Positions 23,303 through 34,783 of a stretch of DNA of 37,426 bases are shown one piece after another (position 1 is the stretch's first letter; every line of letters starts with the position of its first letter). The DNA lies in the NCBI GenBank assembly GCA_003280265.1, contig QCFJ01000010.1, forward strand, positions 1-37,426, in the 5' to 3' direction. Under the pieces are notes generated by a model. That model saw nothing but the letters and a program-made list of their open reading frames with translations. It ran no database searches and was not told the origin of the DNA. The stretch comes from Prochlorococcus sp. AG-363-G03 (GTDB taxonomy: Bacteria > Cyanobacteriota > Cyanobacteriia > PCC-6307 > Cyanobiaceae). The translations under genes and the position numbers were made by a program.

Positions 23303-24502
23303 TTGAAAAAACTAGGTAAAATTCTTCTATTCCCTGTTGCGATAAGTCTTCTTGTTCCATTGACTGCCAATGCTGGTGGCGATGATCATAAAGGTCATCA
23401 TGATCACCATAGTGGTCATATGAATATGGGAGATTCATTCCCATCAACAATGTTTATGGGAAAAACGACTTTTGTTGTTGGTGGAGTAGATGGAGTTAGT
23501 GATTCTGGAATGGGTGGAATGGGTGGAATGGGTGGAATGGGTGGAATGTCTACTTCTGAGGAAAAGGATGGGACAGTTTTTCATTACGATACAAAGCTGA
23601 TGTTTATGACCAGTTTTACTGGCCAAGACATGCTTAAGACTGCTGTTCGCGTAGGTAATTTTGGGATGATGGAGCCCTTCGGAATGATGGGTGAGGCAAG
23701 ATTAGATACTGCTTTTAGTAGTAGTGATTCGTTGGAACTTCATAAGGCTTATTATCAGTTCCCTGTTGGAGATGGTATTCAAGTAACTTTTGGTCCGAAG
23801 CTTCGCCAAGATGATTTACTTGGTGTGTGGCCTAGCACTTACCCAAGTGATGGAGTTTTATTTGTATTGAATCAAGCAGGTGCGAATGATACTTATTCCA
23901 AAAAGATGGGTGCGGGCGCTGGAATTACTTGGTCCCATGACAAATTAGTTGCTTCTGCACTCTTCGTTTCAGAAGACGCAGCAAATTCTTCGATTGGCTT
24001 CTTAGCTGATGAAGGCAAAGATCACATAACGACTCAGTTGGCATGGGTTGATGAGAAATTTACTCTTGCAGCGGCCTATACCCAATCGGATAACGGGAAT
24101 ACTGATAATTCTCCTGATGTGAATGATTACTCTTCTTATGGAATTAGTGGTAGCTATCAATTCGGAGATGACTATAGCTTGAGTGCAGGAATGGGATGGA
24201 AAAATCCTGATAATGAGGATAGTACTGATACTGCAATGAATAAGGTGGAGAATGGCAATACATGGTCTGTTGGATTCTTATGGCATGATGCGTTCGTTGA
24301 GGGAAATAAGCTTGGCTTTGGTATTGGAACAGCCGAAACTCATAGAGATGACATTGGTTATGACGATCCTATGGCTTGGGAGGCTTTTTATGACTTCAGA
24401 GTGAACGATAGCGTGGTAGTTACTCCAGCTGTCTTTGTTATTGAGAAAGATGGTAAAGAGGACGTTAATGGGGCTTTGGTTAAAACTACTTTCAAGTTTT
24501 AG
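23303..24502 (+). CDS. Porin-like outer-membrane protein with His- and Met-rich N-terminus
   Basis: This 399-residue protein has a signal peptide (MKKLGKILLFPVAISLLVPL, cleavage after NAG or nearby), a His-rich segment (HKGHHDHHSGHMNMGD) and a Gly-Met repeat. The rest has alternating polar/hydrophobic strands typical of a beta-barrel, ending in a terminal strand with final Phe (LVKTTFKF), the outer-membrane sorting signature. The TTG at 23303 is the only reasonable start. It has no SLH domain, and shares TSFTGxDML and following features with the left-edge gene. The role is probably transport across the outer membrane; the His/Met N-terminus suggests a metal link, as inference. Confidence 0.78.
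   Translation: MKKLGKILLFPVAISLLVPLTANAGGDDHKGHHDHHSGHMNMGDSFPSTMFMGKTTFVVGGVDGVSDSGMGGMGGMGGMGGMSTSEEKDGTVFHYDTKLMFMTSFTGQDMLKTAVRVGNFGMMEPFGMMGEARLDTAFSSSDSLELHKAYYQFPVGDGIQVTFGPKLRQDDLLGVWPSTYPSDGVLFVLNQAGANDTYSKKMGAGAGITWSHDKLVASALFVSEDAANSSIGFLADEGKDHITTQLAWVDEKFTLAAAYTQSDNGNTDNSPDVNDYSSYGISGSYQFGDDYSLSAGMGWKNPDNEDSTDTAMNKVENGNTWSVGFLWHDAFVEGNKLGFGIGTAETHRDDIGYDDPMAWEAFYDFRVNDSVVVTPAVFVIEKDGKEDVNGALVKTTFKF
23510..23545 (+). repeat. Tandem 9-bp repeat inside the porin-like gene
   Basis: Four perfect copies of ATGGGTGGA encode a Met-Gly-Gly repeat, residues about 70-82 of the porin-like protein. The unit is a multiple of three, so copy number can change without a frameshift. This is a simple microsatellite-type coding repeat. 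Confidence 0.9.
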
Positions 24503-24579
24503 TCTTTGCCTTTCTGAATTTTTTCTTGGCTCTCTATCTAGATAAGGCGGATTTTTACTCTAATTACCTTGATTTTTAA

Positions 24580-24651
24580 TGCCGATGAGTGGAATTGAAC
24601 CACCGACCTACTGGTTACGAATCAGTTGCTCTACCCCTGAGCTACACCGGC
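24580..24651 (-). tRNA. tRNA-Thr (anticodon CGT)
   Basis: The minus strand folds as a complete cloverleaf of 72 nt: acceptor GCCGGTG with CATCGGC (one G-U), D arm GCTC/GAGC, anticodon loop TTCGTAA with anticodon CGT at 24619-24617, and T arm GGTGG/CCACT around TTCAATT. The top base pair of the anticodon stem (A-C) is unpaired. CCA is not encoded. It reads the threonine codon ACG. Confidence 0.92.
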
Positions 24652-24684
24652 ACTAGAATAAAGCTATCATTATTAAATTTATTT

Positions 24685-24951
24685 TTGAGCAATTCTAATA
24701 AACCTGAATCTAATTTGGATCCAAATTTAAGAGCTCGACTGTTGAAGGAGACAAAAAATCCTTATCGCGGCTTAAGAAGAGCTGTTTGGATAGCGCTTTT
24801 CGGGTCAGCTGCTCTTGGCTTTTTGATTATGATTACCAACATCATCGCAGGAGATACTGTCTCTCTCAATGATCTAGTTATCCAAAGTTCAGCATTGCTA
24901 CTTCTCGGCTTTCTGTTGTTTAAAGATAGGAGTAAAGAAGACGAAAATTAG
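24685..24951 (+). CDS. DUF3493 family membrane protein
   Basis: This 88-residue protein has the family opening (DPNLRARLLKETKNPYRGLR), then two membrane segments (IALFGSAALGFLIMITNI and VIQSSALLLLGFLLF) and a charged tail. DUF3493 proteins occur in cyanobacteria and chloroplasts, where a plant member (LPA3) helps photosystem II assembly; that role is inferred here. The start is taken as the TTG at 24685. An in-frame ATG at 24589 lies inside the antisense of the tRNA and is not believable. Confidence 0.75.
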   Translation: MSNSNKPESNLDPNLRARLLKETKNPYRGLRRAVWIALFGSAALGFLIMITNIIAGDTVSLNDLVIQSSALLLLGFLLFKDRSKEDEN

Positions 24952-25009
24952 TTATCTTGCTTTTCTTAATTATATTTTTTCAGATTTTGAGTCCAACTAA
25001 TTTGCGAAG

Positions 25010-28000
25010 TTAATTGGTCAATTTTCTTCTTTGCGTTACAAGCTTGAAGGCTTCTATTTGATCTCCTTCTTCCCAGTTTGCAAAGCGATCACAACCTATC
25101 CCGCATTCGAACCCTGTTGAAACGTCTTTTACGTCATCTTTATTTCTTTTTAGTGAATCTAGATCGCCTTCAAAAACGATTTGCTTCCCTCGTTTTACTC
25201 TGGCCCGGCAATTCCGTTGTATTTTTCCATTGGTTACGTAGCAGCCAGCAACGGCACTTTTACCAATAGAGAATATTGCTCTAACCTCAGCGATACCCAA
25301 AGCTTCTTCTATCATTTCTGGCTCCAAAAGACCTTCCATTGCTAATTGAATATCTTCTAAAAGTTTATAAATAACCTCGTAATCTCTTACATCAACACCA
25401 TTCGCATCAGCTGCGCGCTTGGCGCCCGATGCCATTGAAGTGTTGAATCCAACTATAACTGCGCCCGATGCTGCTGCTAAGTCAACATCAGTCTCAGTAA
25501 TTTCACCTGGAGCTGATAGCAATACTCTTACTTGGACTTCGTCTTTAGGAAGTTGCTCTAGAGAACCAAGTATTGCTTCTAAACTTCCTTGAACGTCAGC
25601 TTTGAGGATAATATTTAATTCTTTAAGTTCGCCCTCACTTGCTTGTCCAGACATCGACGAAAGTGAAACTCGTCTGGAAGCCATTTGCTGCGCAAGTCTT
25701 GCGGCCCTAGCGTCTGTGGCGCGTTCTCCAACCACTGATCTTGCGGCCTTCTCGTCTGGATAAACCTCGAACTCATCACCAGCTGTTGGTACTTCACTGA
25801 ATCCAAGAGCTTCGACTGGACAAGATGGACCTGCTTTTTTAATCCTGGATCCATTTTCATCTACCATTGCTCTAACTTTTCCAAGCACTGGACCAGCAGC
25901 GACTACATCTCCTGATTTAAGGGTGCCGTTTTGAACTAGTAATGTTGCAACAGGCCCTTTCGCTTTGTCTAAATGAGCTTCAATCACAGTACCTTTTGCC
26001 AATCTGTCTGGATTTGCTTGTAAATCTTCTACCTCAGTTACGAGCAAAACCATCTCTAAAAGTTTGTCTATGTTTTCGCCTTTGATTGCACTGACGGGAA
26101 CCATTACTACGTCTCCTCCCCATTCTTCTGACAATAAATCCTGCTCTGAAAGCTCTTGTTTTACACGGTCGGGAGAAGATCCTTCTTTATCAATTTTGTT
26201 AATTGCTACGACAATTGGCACTTTTGCTGCTCTTGCATGGCTAATAGCTTCAAGGGTTTGAGGCCTAACGCCGTCATCAGCAGCAACAACTAAAATCGCT
26301 ACATCTGTAACCCTGGTTCCTCTGGCTCTCATTGCAGTAAAAGCTTCATGTCCAGGTGTGTCAAGGAAGGTTAGTTTCTTCGTAGATCCATCATGTTGAG
26401 TTTCGATTTGATAAGCACCAATGTGTTGAGTTATCCCCCCAGCTTCTCCTGCTGCAACTCTCGCTTTTCTTATGGCATCTAGCAAAGATGTTTTTCCATG
26501 ATCAACGTGACCCATCACAGTAACGACGGGAGGTCTTCTTATTAAATGTTTTAAATCGCCTTCCTCAATCATTTCAACTGTTTTCTTTGCAGCCTCTTCA
26601 ACATCATCTTGAAGAACCGGTACCCCGAATTCCTCGGCAACTGTTTCGATTGTTGCCAGGTCAAGTGATTGAGTGACGGTTGCAGTAATCCCTTTGAAAA
26701 ATAATGATTTAATGATTTCAGAACTTTCAACACTCAGCATGTCAGCAAGTTCTTGAACTGTGAGATTGTCCTCTGGGACAACAATCATTTCAGGTCTTAC
26801 AAGCTTTGCCTCTCTAGCGGCTCTTAGTTCCATTGCACGTCTTCTTTGCCTTTGACGAGTTGTTTCTTTTTTACGTTTTTTAAGAGCAGTTAAAGGCTTG
26901 CCATTATTTCTCTTGCTAGATTTCGGCTTCGATGGTCTAGCCAAGCTTGCTGAAAGAACGACTGCTTGTTGCTCTCCTGCAAATCCACTTGTCTCAGCAG
27001 TTAGAGCATCATCATTTTCTCCAATAATGTGGACTTTCTGGCGCTGTTTTTGAGGCGATTTATTTCTTAAAGCATCCAACTTTGCGCTGTCATCCCAATC
27101 AGGCCTGCCTGTCCTTCTGGGAGGAGCAGCGGTGTTACCTGGCCTATGAGCGGGCTTCTTAGGAGCGGATGGGGTTGGCCTATTAACTGGTGGCCTGGCT
27201 CCAGTTTGGTTCTCTCGTTTGGGTTTAGGACTGGTTGAAGTATCAGATTTTCTTTGAGGAGCACTTGGCCTGGCTTGAGGCTTTTGCAGCTGCATTAACT
27301 CACTTGGTGCAACTGGCTTTCTCATCCCAGGTCGAACACCTGGACGATTGTTAGAACGGTTTGAAACATTACCTGCCCTGCTAGGAACTCCAGGTCTATT
27401 TTGCAGACCGCCTCGATTTGGAGATTCAGAACGGAGTGGTCCTCCAGATCGATTATTAGATCCTGGACGATTTTGACCTTGCATAGGTCGATTTGCTACT
27501 CCACCTCGATTAGGACTTTGCCTATTTTGTGAACCAGGCCGACTTGGTCCTCCTACACCTGCTCTGTTATTAGAAACAGCTCGATTTGATAATCCTTGAC
27601 GATTTAAAGAGACTGGTGGTTTTGGAGATCCAGGTCTTGATGGAATTATTGGTTTAGTCCTTGCCTCGTTAGTCTGAGATTTATTTATAGGTTTTTCTCT
27701 TCGTATGGGGGCTCCTACAAGTTCAAGAGTATTTCTTTTATTTGGAGGCTCTGGCTTTATCAAGGGCGAAGCCTGTTTGTTTTGGCCTTTGATTCTTTGT
27801 AATTTTTCTGGGGAAACTTTCTGAGGAGAAATATCGCCTTGATCGCGTCTGGCTTTTGTGTTGTTTTTGTTAGGTTCTAATTGTTTTTTATCTTGAATAT
27901 TTATCTTTGGTCTGCTTGGTGCTATGGGCCTCTTAGGTTCCTGACTGTAAGTTTGTTTTGATTGGATAATTGGCTTTTTAGCTGATTCAGGTCTTTTTGA

Positions 28001-28567
28001 TTGATTTACGTTTTTGTTGTCTTTCTTTAGTTCATTAAGGGGAATTTCCCTTTCGGCTTGAGTTAAGGGCTTAGAAATAGTTTGTTTAATTTCTTGTCTT
28101 GGCCTAGGAGGTAGTGGTTTATTTGGTTTAGAAGGTGCTGTTGTTTTCTGTTGTTGATCGGGAAATTTATTTTTTAAATTTTTTGAATTATCGGATTTAG
28201 TCAATTCTTGAGTTTTTACTGAAGGTTGACTTGGCTTTAAAGGTACATTTAACTTTGTTTCTGAACTAACTAATGGTTCAGGAGAATTTTTCTTAAGTTC
28301 AGGCTTCTGATTCTTTTGAGTTTTGACAGGACTTTTTTTAACGGAAAGAATTTCTTTTCCTAATTTTTTACTAGGTTCAATAATTATTTTTTCTCTATTG
28401 CCTTTTTTTATAAAATCTTTGATTTGATTTGCTTCAACACTGCTTATAGAACTGCTATGGCTCTTAGCTGCTATGCCAAGTTTACGAGCTGCGTCCAGCA
28501 CATCTTTATTGTCAAGGCTTAAGTCCTTGGACAATTCATAAATTCTGATTTTGCCGCTGCTGGTCAT
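25010..28567 (-). CDS. infB: Translation initiation factor IF-2
   Basis: This 1185-residue GTPase brings initiator tRNA to the 30S ribosome. An IF2-N helical domain lies at about 1-50 and a second one at about 605-655. The GTPase G domain has G1 GHVDHGKTS (686-694), [15 protein letters not shown] and NKID. Domains II-IV follow (for example [17 protein letters not shown]). Between the two N domains is a linker of roughly 500 residues very rich in Pro, Arg, Asn, Gln and Lys, with repeats such as [11 protein letters not shown]. This makes the protein long even for cyanobacteria. It ends the leftward rimP-nusA-ylxR-infB unit. Confidence 0.98.
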   Translation of the reverse strand: MTSSGKIRIYELSKDLSLDNKDVLDAARKLGIAAKSHSSSISSVEANQIKDFIKKGNREKIIIEPSKKLGKEILSVKKSPVKTQKNQKPELKKNSPEPLVSSETKLNVPLKPSQPSVKTQELTKSDNSKNLKNKFPDQQQKTTAPSKPNKPLPPRPRQEIKQTISKPLTQAEREIPLNELKKDNKNVNQSKRPESAKKPIIQSKQTYSQEPKRPIAPSRPKINIQDKKQLEPNKNNTKARRDQGDISPQKVSPEKLQRIKGQNKQASPLIKPEPPNKRNTLELVGAPIRREKPINKSQTNEARTKPIIPSRPGSPKPPVSLNRQGLSNRAVSNNRAGVGGPSRPGSQNRQSPNRGGVANRPMQGQNRPGSNNRSGGPLRSESPNRGGLQNRPGVPSRAGNVSNRSNNRPGVRPGMRKPVAPSELMQLQKPQARPSAPQRKSDTSTSPKPKRENQTGARPPVNRPTPSAPKKPAHRPGNTAAPPRRTGRPDWDDSAKLDALRNKSPQKQRQKVHIIGENDDALTAETSGFAGEQQAVVLSASLARPSKPKSSKRNNGKPLTALKKRKKETTRQRQRRRAMELRAAREAKLVRPEMIVVPEDNLTVQELADMLSVESSEIIKSLFFKGITATVTQSLDLATIETVAEEFGVPVLQDDVEEAAKKTVEMIEEGDLKHLIRRPPVVTVMGHVDHGKTSLLDAIRKARVAAGEAGGITQHIGAYQIETQHDGSTKKLTFLDTPGHEAFTAMRARGTRVTDVAILVVAADDGVRPQTLEAISHARAAKVPIVVAINKIDKEGSSPDRVKQELSEQDLLSEEWGGDVVMVPVSAIKGENIDKLLEMVLLVTEVEDLQANPDRLAKGTVIEAHLDKAKGPVATLLVQNGTLKSGDVVAAGPVLGKVRAMVDENGSRIKKAGPSCPVEALGFSEVPTAGDEFEVYPDEKAARSVVGERATDARAARLAQQMASRRVSLSSMSGQASEGELKELNIILKADVQGSLEAILGSLEQLPKDEVQVRVLLSAPGEITETDVDLAAASGAVIVGFNTSMASGAKRAADANGVDVRDYEVIYKLLEDIQLAMEGLLEPEMIEEALGIAEVRAIFSIGKSAVAGCYVTNGKIQRNCRARVKRGKQIVFEGDLDSLKRNKDDVKDVSTGFECGIGCDRFANWEEGDQIEAFKLVTQRRKLTN

Positions 28568-28627
28568 TAATGTTGTGCTTGAACTTTAGATTTGGTTTTT
28601 GAGTTGACTGAGTTCTCTTAATGAACA

Positions 28628-28903
28628 TCATGCCTCAGTATCTGAATCAATGCAGGTATTAAGTTGTTTTTGGAGCATATTGAAAACGCTTGAGTGGATA
28701 TCACATCTCAAAGCTTTTTGTAATCGTTTACGCTTCAAAGCTTCTTCAAAACATGACTCAGATCGACAGAGATAGGCTGATCTTCCCATCCCGTCTGAGA
28801 GAACTACTCCATTCTGAAAATCTCTGGTAACTTTTAAAAGAAACTTGCGATCAAGGATTTTTTTGCAAGCTACACACCTACGCAGAATGGGGCTTTGACT
28901 CAC
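28628..28903 (-). CDS. ylxR: YlxR/RnpM-type RNA-binding protein
   Basis: This 91-residue small basic protein is the YlxR (DUF448) family member that sits between nusA and infB in most bacteria. Its opening RRCVACKKILDRKFLLKVTR and the segment GMGRSAYLCRSESC are diagnostic. It overlaps the nusA stop by 4 bp (ATGA). In Bacillus subtilis the protein binds RNase P RNA (RnpM); the same role here is inference from the family. Confidence 0.92.
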   Translation of the reverse strand: MSQSPILRRCVACKKILDRKFLLKVTRDFQNGVVLSDGMGRSAYLCRSESCFEEALKRKRLQKALRCDIHSSVFNMLQKQLNTCIDSDTEA

Positions 28904-30387
28904 CGGGTTCCTTCCTCTTCTGAAATCATTTTATCTTCGTCTGTAACCGCCTCTTCGTTTGTTTTTTCAATATCACTTTCATCATTCTCAGTTTCTGAGC
29001 TATCAGAATCGATGCTTGAATTAGTTTCAGAGGATTCTGCTTCAGCTTCATTGCTATCAATAACTGATAATTGGTTATCTTGAAAGTCTTGTTCGTCTTC
29101 TGGAAGAGGGTAAAGCTCTCTTAATCGTGCATCTTCCTCTGCTCTTGCTGCTTGCTCTGCCTCTAATCTCTGCTCAGCTTCTCTCTGTAAAGATTCTTCT
29201 TCTTCTCTTTGAGAAATTAATTCTGCAACCTCGGAATCTTCAGTGGCTTGATCATATTCTTGTGAATTTTTGATATCAATTTTCCATCCTGTAAGCCTTG
29301 CAGCAAGTCTTACATTTTGCCCTTCTCTTCCGATTGCGAGGCTAAGTTGATCTGGAGGAACAAGGACATGGGCATGCTGACCTTCTGGATCCACAAGCCT
29401 TACCACTTCAACTCTTGCAGGACTTAATGAATTACAGATGTATTGAACAGGGTCCGAAGACCAACGAATTACATCTATTTTTTCTCCACGAAGTTCATTA
29501 ACTACTTGTTGAATTCGAGACCCTCTAGCACCAATACATGCTCCAACAGGATCTACCTCTCTTTCAATACTGTCAACAGCTACTTTTGTTCTTGGACCTA
29601 CTGCTCTTGAAGGTGGATTTGCTTCACGGGCAACAGCAACAATTCGTACTGAACCCTCTTGAATTTCAGGAACTTCGTTCTCAAATAAATATACGACCAA
29701 GCCAGCATTGGATCTGCTCACAAAAAGTTGAGGCCCTCTTCTGGGTATTTCACTAACTTCTTTTAGAAATACTTTAAATGTTGCGTTTGCTCGATAATTA
29801 TCATTTGGCAATTGATCTCTTCTTGGAAGCTCTGCTTCTACTTCTGGCCTGCCTAAACCAGAGCTAACTGCCATGATTACTGACTGCCTCTCAAATCTAA
29901 TGACTCTTGCAGTTAGTACTGGATCTTCTAGGTCAGCAAATTCCTCTTGAATCATTCTTCTTTGCTGATCTCTTAATTTTTGGGCTAAGACTTGCTTGGT
30001 AGTGGCTGCAGCCATCCTTCCAAAATCTTCTTTTTCTGGAGTCACATCTAGGACAACGGTGTCCCCAACTTGGGCATCATCAGCAACTTGCATAACCTCA
30101 GCTATTGCTATTTGATGATCATCACTCTCAACATCTTCAACTATTATCTTACTTGCTAAAACTCGATAACCTTCATCATCTAGGTCTAAACCAACATCAA
30201 AGTTACTAAAATAGTCTTCCTCAAAAGGATCTTCGCTGATACCCAAATAAAGAGTTTTTCGATATCGCTCATAACCTTTTAGAAGTGCTTCTCTCAAAGC
30301 AGCTTCGACAACTTGTGAGGGAAGTTTTTTTTCCTCACTAATGTCTTCAATTAAGTTGTTTAGGCCTGGGAGTAGAACAAGAGCCAT
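28900..30387 (-). CDS. nusA: Transcription termination/antitermination factor NusA
   Basis: This 495-residue protein has the NusA order: N-terminal RNA-polymerase-binding domain (1-125, start MALVLLPGLNNLIEDIS), S1 domain (about 130-200), KH1 with GACIGARG (282-289) and KH2 with AIGREGQN (351-358). The C-terminal 110 residues lack the helical AR2 repeats of E. coli and are instead strongly acidic (QREEEESLQREAEQ and similar), predicted helical then disordered. It works with RNA polymerase on pausing and termination. It is the second gene of the unit, 55 bp after rimP. Confidence 0.97.
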   Translation of the reverse strand: MALVLLPGLNNLIEDISEEKKLPSQVVEAALREALLKGYERYRKTLYLGISEDPFEEDYFSNFDVGLDLDDEGYRVLASKIIVEDVESDDHQIAIAEVMQVADDAQVGDTVVLDVTPEKEDFGRMAAATTKQVLAQKLRDQQRRMIQEEFADLEDPVLTARVIRFERQSVIMAVSSGLGRPEVEAELPRRDQLPNDNYRANATFKVFLKEVSEIPRRGPQLFVSRSNAGLVVYLFENEVPEIQEGSVRIVAVAREANPPSRAVGPRTKVAVDSIEREVDPVGACIGARGSRIQQVVNELRGEKIDVIRWSSDPVQYICNSLSPARVEVVRLVDPEGQHAHVLVPPDQLSLAIGREGQNVRLAARLTGWKIDIKNSQEYDQATEDSEVAELISQREEEESLQREAEQRLEAEQAARAEEDARLRELYPLPEDEQDFQDNQLSVIDSNEAEAESSETNSSIDSDSSETENDESDIEKTNEEAVTDEDKMISEEEGTR

Positions 30388-30442
30388 CGATGATGGGATA
30401 TAAAGATGAGAAAGATTGGATTAGATAATTGATATCTAGATT

Positions 30443-30913
30443 TTAACCAGAGGGTGTTGTGAGTCGGACTTGGATAACGTCTTCGACTGGGATTCTGTGA
30501 GTTTTCCCCTTTTGATTTAGTTGTAAATCATTATCTGTCCTTTTTAGAAGCAAACCATTTGTTTGTTGCTCAATTTTTTTTAAATCCTGATAAGTAACTT
30601 CAATTGGGAACCCTTTGAAAACCTGAAAATCTTTTTCCTTGGTCAAGATTTCACCAACTCCCTCGCTACTGATTTCAAGAGTGAAAGGTTGATTAAGGAT
30701 TGCAGAACCATGAATAGCTTCATCAATATGTTGATTAAGGTTTGAACAGTCATCAATAGTGACTTTCTTGTCAGGATTTTTGTGTCGGATACTTATTTGA
30801 ATTGACAAGGGATTTAGATGAGTGAACATCTTGAAATCGGTTACATCAAAGCCATAATTAGTTGCTGACTTTGTTGTAAGAACTTTCAATTCTGTAACGG
30901 TTTGATTAGACAA
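30443..30913 (-). CDS. rimP: Ribosome maturation factor RimP
   Basis: This small protein helps 30S subunit assembly. The core has the family marks VTIDDCSNLNQHIDEAI and LEISSEGVGEILTKEKDF, followed by a C-terminal SH3-like part. I use the TTG at 30913, giving 156 residues with a normal RimP start (SNQTVTELKVL). The frame stays open to an ATG at 30994, adding 27 residues (LNRGGSKLKPLGLPARSRRC) that do not look like RimP. The added stretch also contains a GGGC/GCCC hairpin that may be leader structure. It heads the operon and is divergent from htrA. Confidence 0.9.
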   Translation of the reverse strand: MSNQTVTELKVLTTKSATNYGFDVTDFKMFTHLNPLSIQISIRHKNPDKKVTIDDCSNLNQHIDEAIHGSAILNQPFTLEISSEGVGEILTKEKDFQVFKGFPIEVTYQDLKKIEQQTNGLLLKRTDNDLQLNQKGKTHRIPVEDVIQVRLTTPSG

Positions 30914-31086
30914 AAGGCAGCGTCGAGATCGGGCAGGAAGCCCGAGCGGTTTAAGTTTTGACCCGCCTCTATTTAAAGAGGTACCGTCAGGCATTTAAAT
31001 ATTACTAGATAAAGGTTTCGGTTACCTCTAAAATCAACTTATTCTTATTTTGCATTGATCTATTTTATTATATCTAAATATAATGA

Positions 31087-32238
<1,152 letters not shown>

Positions 32239-32272
32239 AAATTTGCTACTGTCTTCGAAAAGCTATTACTAA

Positions 32273-32983
32273 ATGGATCTTCAAAATCAGATGAAGCTAG
32301 CAGTTGCAAAAGCTGCAGTAGATCAAATTCAAGACGGTATGATTCTCGGTCTAGGCTCTGGCTCTACAGCAGCTTTAATGATTGAAGCACTTGCTCATAA
32401 AATAAAATCGAGAGAAATCAAAGATATCGTAGGTGTGACTACCTCCTTTCAGGGCGAGGTTCTTGCCTCCGAATTAGGAATACCGCTTAAATCTCTTTCT
32501 TCAGTCTCAGAAATTGATCTTGCAATTGATGGCGCCGATGAAGTTGATCCCAAATTTCAACTGATTAAAGGAGGAGGAGCTTGTCATGTGCAGGAAAAAC
32601 TTGTGGCTGCTTTGGCTAGAAAATTCATTGTGGTTGTTGATTCCACAAAACTAGTCAAAAAATTGAACCTTGATTTCAAATTACCAGTAGAGGTTCTTCC
32701 ATCTGCCTGGAAACAAGTACAAAAAACATTAATAAATCTTGGAGGAGAAGGGAGTCTAAGGATGGCTCAGAAAAAGGCTGGACCCATAGTTACTGATCAG
32801 GGAAACTTAATACTTGATTTCAAGTTTAGTAATGGTATTGACGAACCAGAACTATTGGAGAGTCAAATTAATAATATTCCTGGTGTTCTTGAAAACGGAC
32901 TTTTTGTAAACCTGACAGATGAAGTACTAGTAGGAAAAGTAGAAAATGAGTTAGTGGGTGTTGAATCGCTTAAGAGAATTTAG
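32273..32983 (+). CDS. rpiA: Ribose-5-phosphate isomerase A
   Basis: This 236-residue enzyme interconverts ribose-5-phosphate and ribulose-5-phosphate in the pentose phosphate and Calvin cycles. The phosphate loop GLGSGST (26-32), acid motif DGADEVD (86-92) and [11 protein letters not shown] (99-109) with the catalytic Glu108 are present. The length is normal. It starts 34 bp after the protease gene and overlaps the hisD end by 14 bp in convergent orientation. Confidence 0.95.
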   Translation: MDLQNQMKLAVAKAAVDQIQDGMILGLGSGSTAALMIEALAHKIKSREIKDIVGVTTSFQGEVLASELGIPLKSLSSVSEIDLAIDGADEVDPKFQLIKGGGACHVQEKLVAALARKFIVVVDSTKLVKKLNLDFKLPVEVLPSAWKQVQKTLINLGGEGSLRMAQKKAGPIVTDQGNLILDFKFSNGIDEPELLESQINNIPGVLENGLFVNLTDEVLVGKVENELVGVESLKRI

Positions 32984-34319
32984 AATTTCTAATTTTTATT
33001 GATTCTGCGTGACTATGTAATCCCTCACTATTGGCTAAATGCACAACTGCATTTTTATTCTTATTAAAGGCTTCTTTTGAAAAATCTATAAGTGAAGTAT
33101 TTTTCATAAAAGTTTCAACTCCAAGAGCGCCAGCAAATCTTGCTGTCCCCGAAGTGGGCAGAGTGTGATTAGGTCCTCCGAGATAATCTCCAATAGCCTC
33201 TGGGCTCCATGGCCCCATAAATATGGCCCCAGCATTTTTAATGCTTTTAGATAATTCCTTTGGCTCCTCTACAAGCAATTCAAGGTGTTCTGGGGCAAAA
33301 GTATCACTTAACTTTGCACAAGTTTCTAAATTATCGCAAAGGACGATTAACCCCCATTTTGTTATTGATTCTTGGCATATTTTTAATCTTGGATGATTAA
33401 TTAATTGACGTTCAATTTCTGCTGGTAATTTGTCAGCTAATGTTTTATTAGTAGTTATTAGTATCGCTGAAGCCAAAGGATCATGTTCTGATTGAGCTAA
33501 CATATCTGATGCAACGTGTTCCAACTTTGCTGATTTATCGGCAATAATTAAGATCTCACTTGGGCCAGCTAAAGAATCAATTCCTACCTTTCCGTAAACT
33601 TTTTTCTTTGCCAAAGTTACATAAATATTTCCTGGTCCAGTTATTACATCTACTTTTGGAATTGATTCAGTTCCAAAAGCAAGCGCACCAATAGCTTGAG
33701 CGCCTCCAACACGAAATACTTGGTTGATACCTGTAATATGGGCTGCAGCAAGTACGGTTTGGTTTAACTCCCCTTTAGAGTTAGCAGGAGAAACCATTAT
33801 GGTTTGATTGACTCCTGCAACATATGCAGGAATAGCATTCATCAACACTGTGCTTGGATAGGCTGCTCTCCCTCCAGGCACATATATTCCTGCTTTTTCA
33901 ACAGGGCTCCATCTTCGTCCTAGTGACTCTCCATGGGGACCTATATAACTGATATTTTTTGGAATCTGAAGACTATGAAATTTTTCAATTCTTTTTTTTG
34001 CCAATAAAAGTGAATCTTGTAATTCCCTTGGAGTCTCTTCCCAAGCTTTAAGTATTAAATCTGATGAAACTTGAAATTTTTCCGCGAAAAATCCATCAAA
34101 GCGAGAAGTGTATTCTTTAAGAGCCTCGTCACCCCTTTTACTAACGTTTTCAAGAATATCGTCAACTACCTTTATAGCTTTTTCTTGAGCGGATCCAGAT
34201 GTTCTTTCAGTAATTGCCTTGAGTTCAAGCTGAGCCTGATCAAGATTAATAGCTGTTTTTATGGTCAATTTTTTTGAAGGGGTTTTTTGTACCTCTTCTT
34301 TATTAATTATTTGCGTCAT
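32970..34319 (-). CDS. hisD: Histidinol dehydrogenase
   Basis: This 449-residue zinc enzyme makes the last two oxidations of histidine synthesis. Zinc ligands Gln276 and His279 (AQSEHD), Asp378 and His437 are seen, as are the catalytic pair Glu344-His345 (FAPEHLELL). The segment [18 protein letters not shown] is diagnostic. The N-terminal 20 residues are an extra lysine-rich lead, common in Prochlorococcus. It is a monocistronic gene, converging with rpiA and divergent from rpsT. Confidence 0.96.
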   Translation of the reverse strand: MTQIINKEEVQKTPSKKLTIKTAINLDQAQLELKAITERTSGSAQEKAIKVVDDILENVSKRGDEALKEYTSRFDGFFAEKFQVSSDLILKAWEETPRELQDSLLLAKKRIEKFHSLQIPKNISYIGPHGESLGRRWSPVEKAGIYVPGGRAAYPSTVLMNAIPAYVAGVNQTIMVSPANSKGELNQTVLAAAHITGINQVFRVGGAQAIGALAFGTESIPKVDVITGPGNIYVTLAKKKVYGKVGIDSLAGPSEILIIADKSAKLEHVASDMLAQSEHDPLASAILITTNKTLADKLPAEIERQLINHPRLKICQESITKWGLIVLCDNLETCAKLSDTFAPEHLELLVEEPKELSKSIKNAGAIFMGPWSPEAIGDYLGGPNHTLPTSGTARFAGALGVETFMKNTSLIDFSKEAFNKNKNAVVHLANSEGLHSHAESIKIRNSKFS

Positions 34320-34431
34320 GAACTTTTGGCTATTGGTTCAATTTGATTATCTTATGCCTTAATTTTGATTTATGTAGATCTTCTTCATGGTCTTGAGGTA
34401 GTGTGGAATAACATTAAGACTAAAACACTAA

Positions 34432-34734
<303 letters not shown>

Positions 34735-34783
34735 GAATAAATAATCTAAGATTTAATATTAAAAGAAGAGTTTATTTTGCATC

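Noticed and set aside
24589-24684. ATG at 24589 as start of the DUF3493 gene
   Set aside because: The DNA is the complement of tRNA-Thr; the encoded residues are a well-known artefact of reading a tRNA antisense.
28895-29083. Rightward Ser-rich frame opposite the end of nusA
   Set aside because: It is the antisense of the acidic Glu/Ser codon run; there is no start signal or family match.
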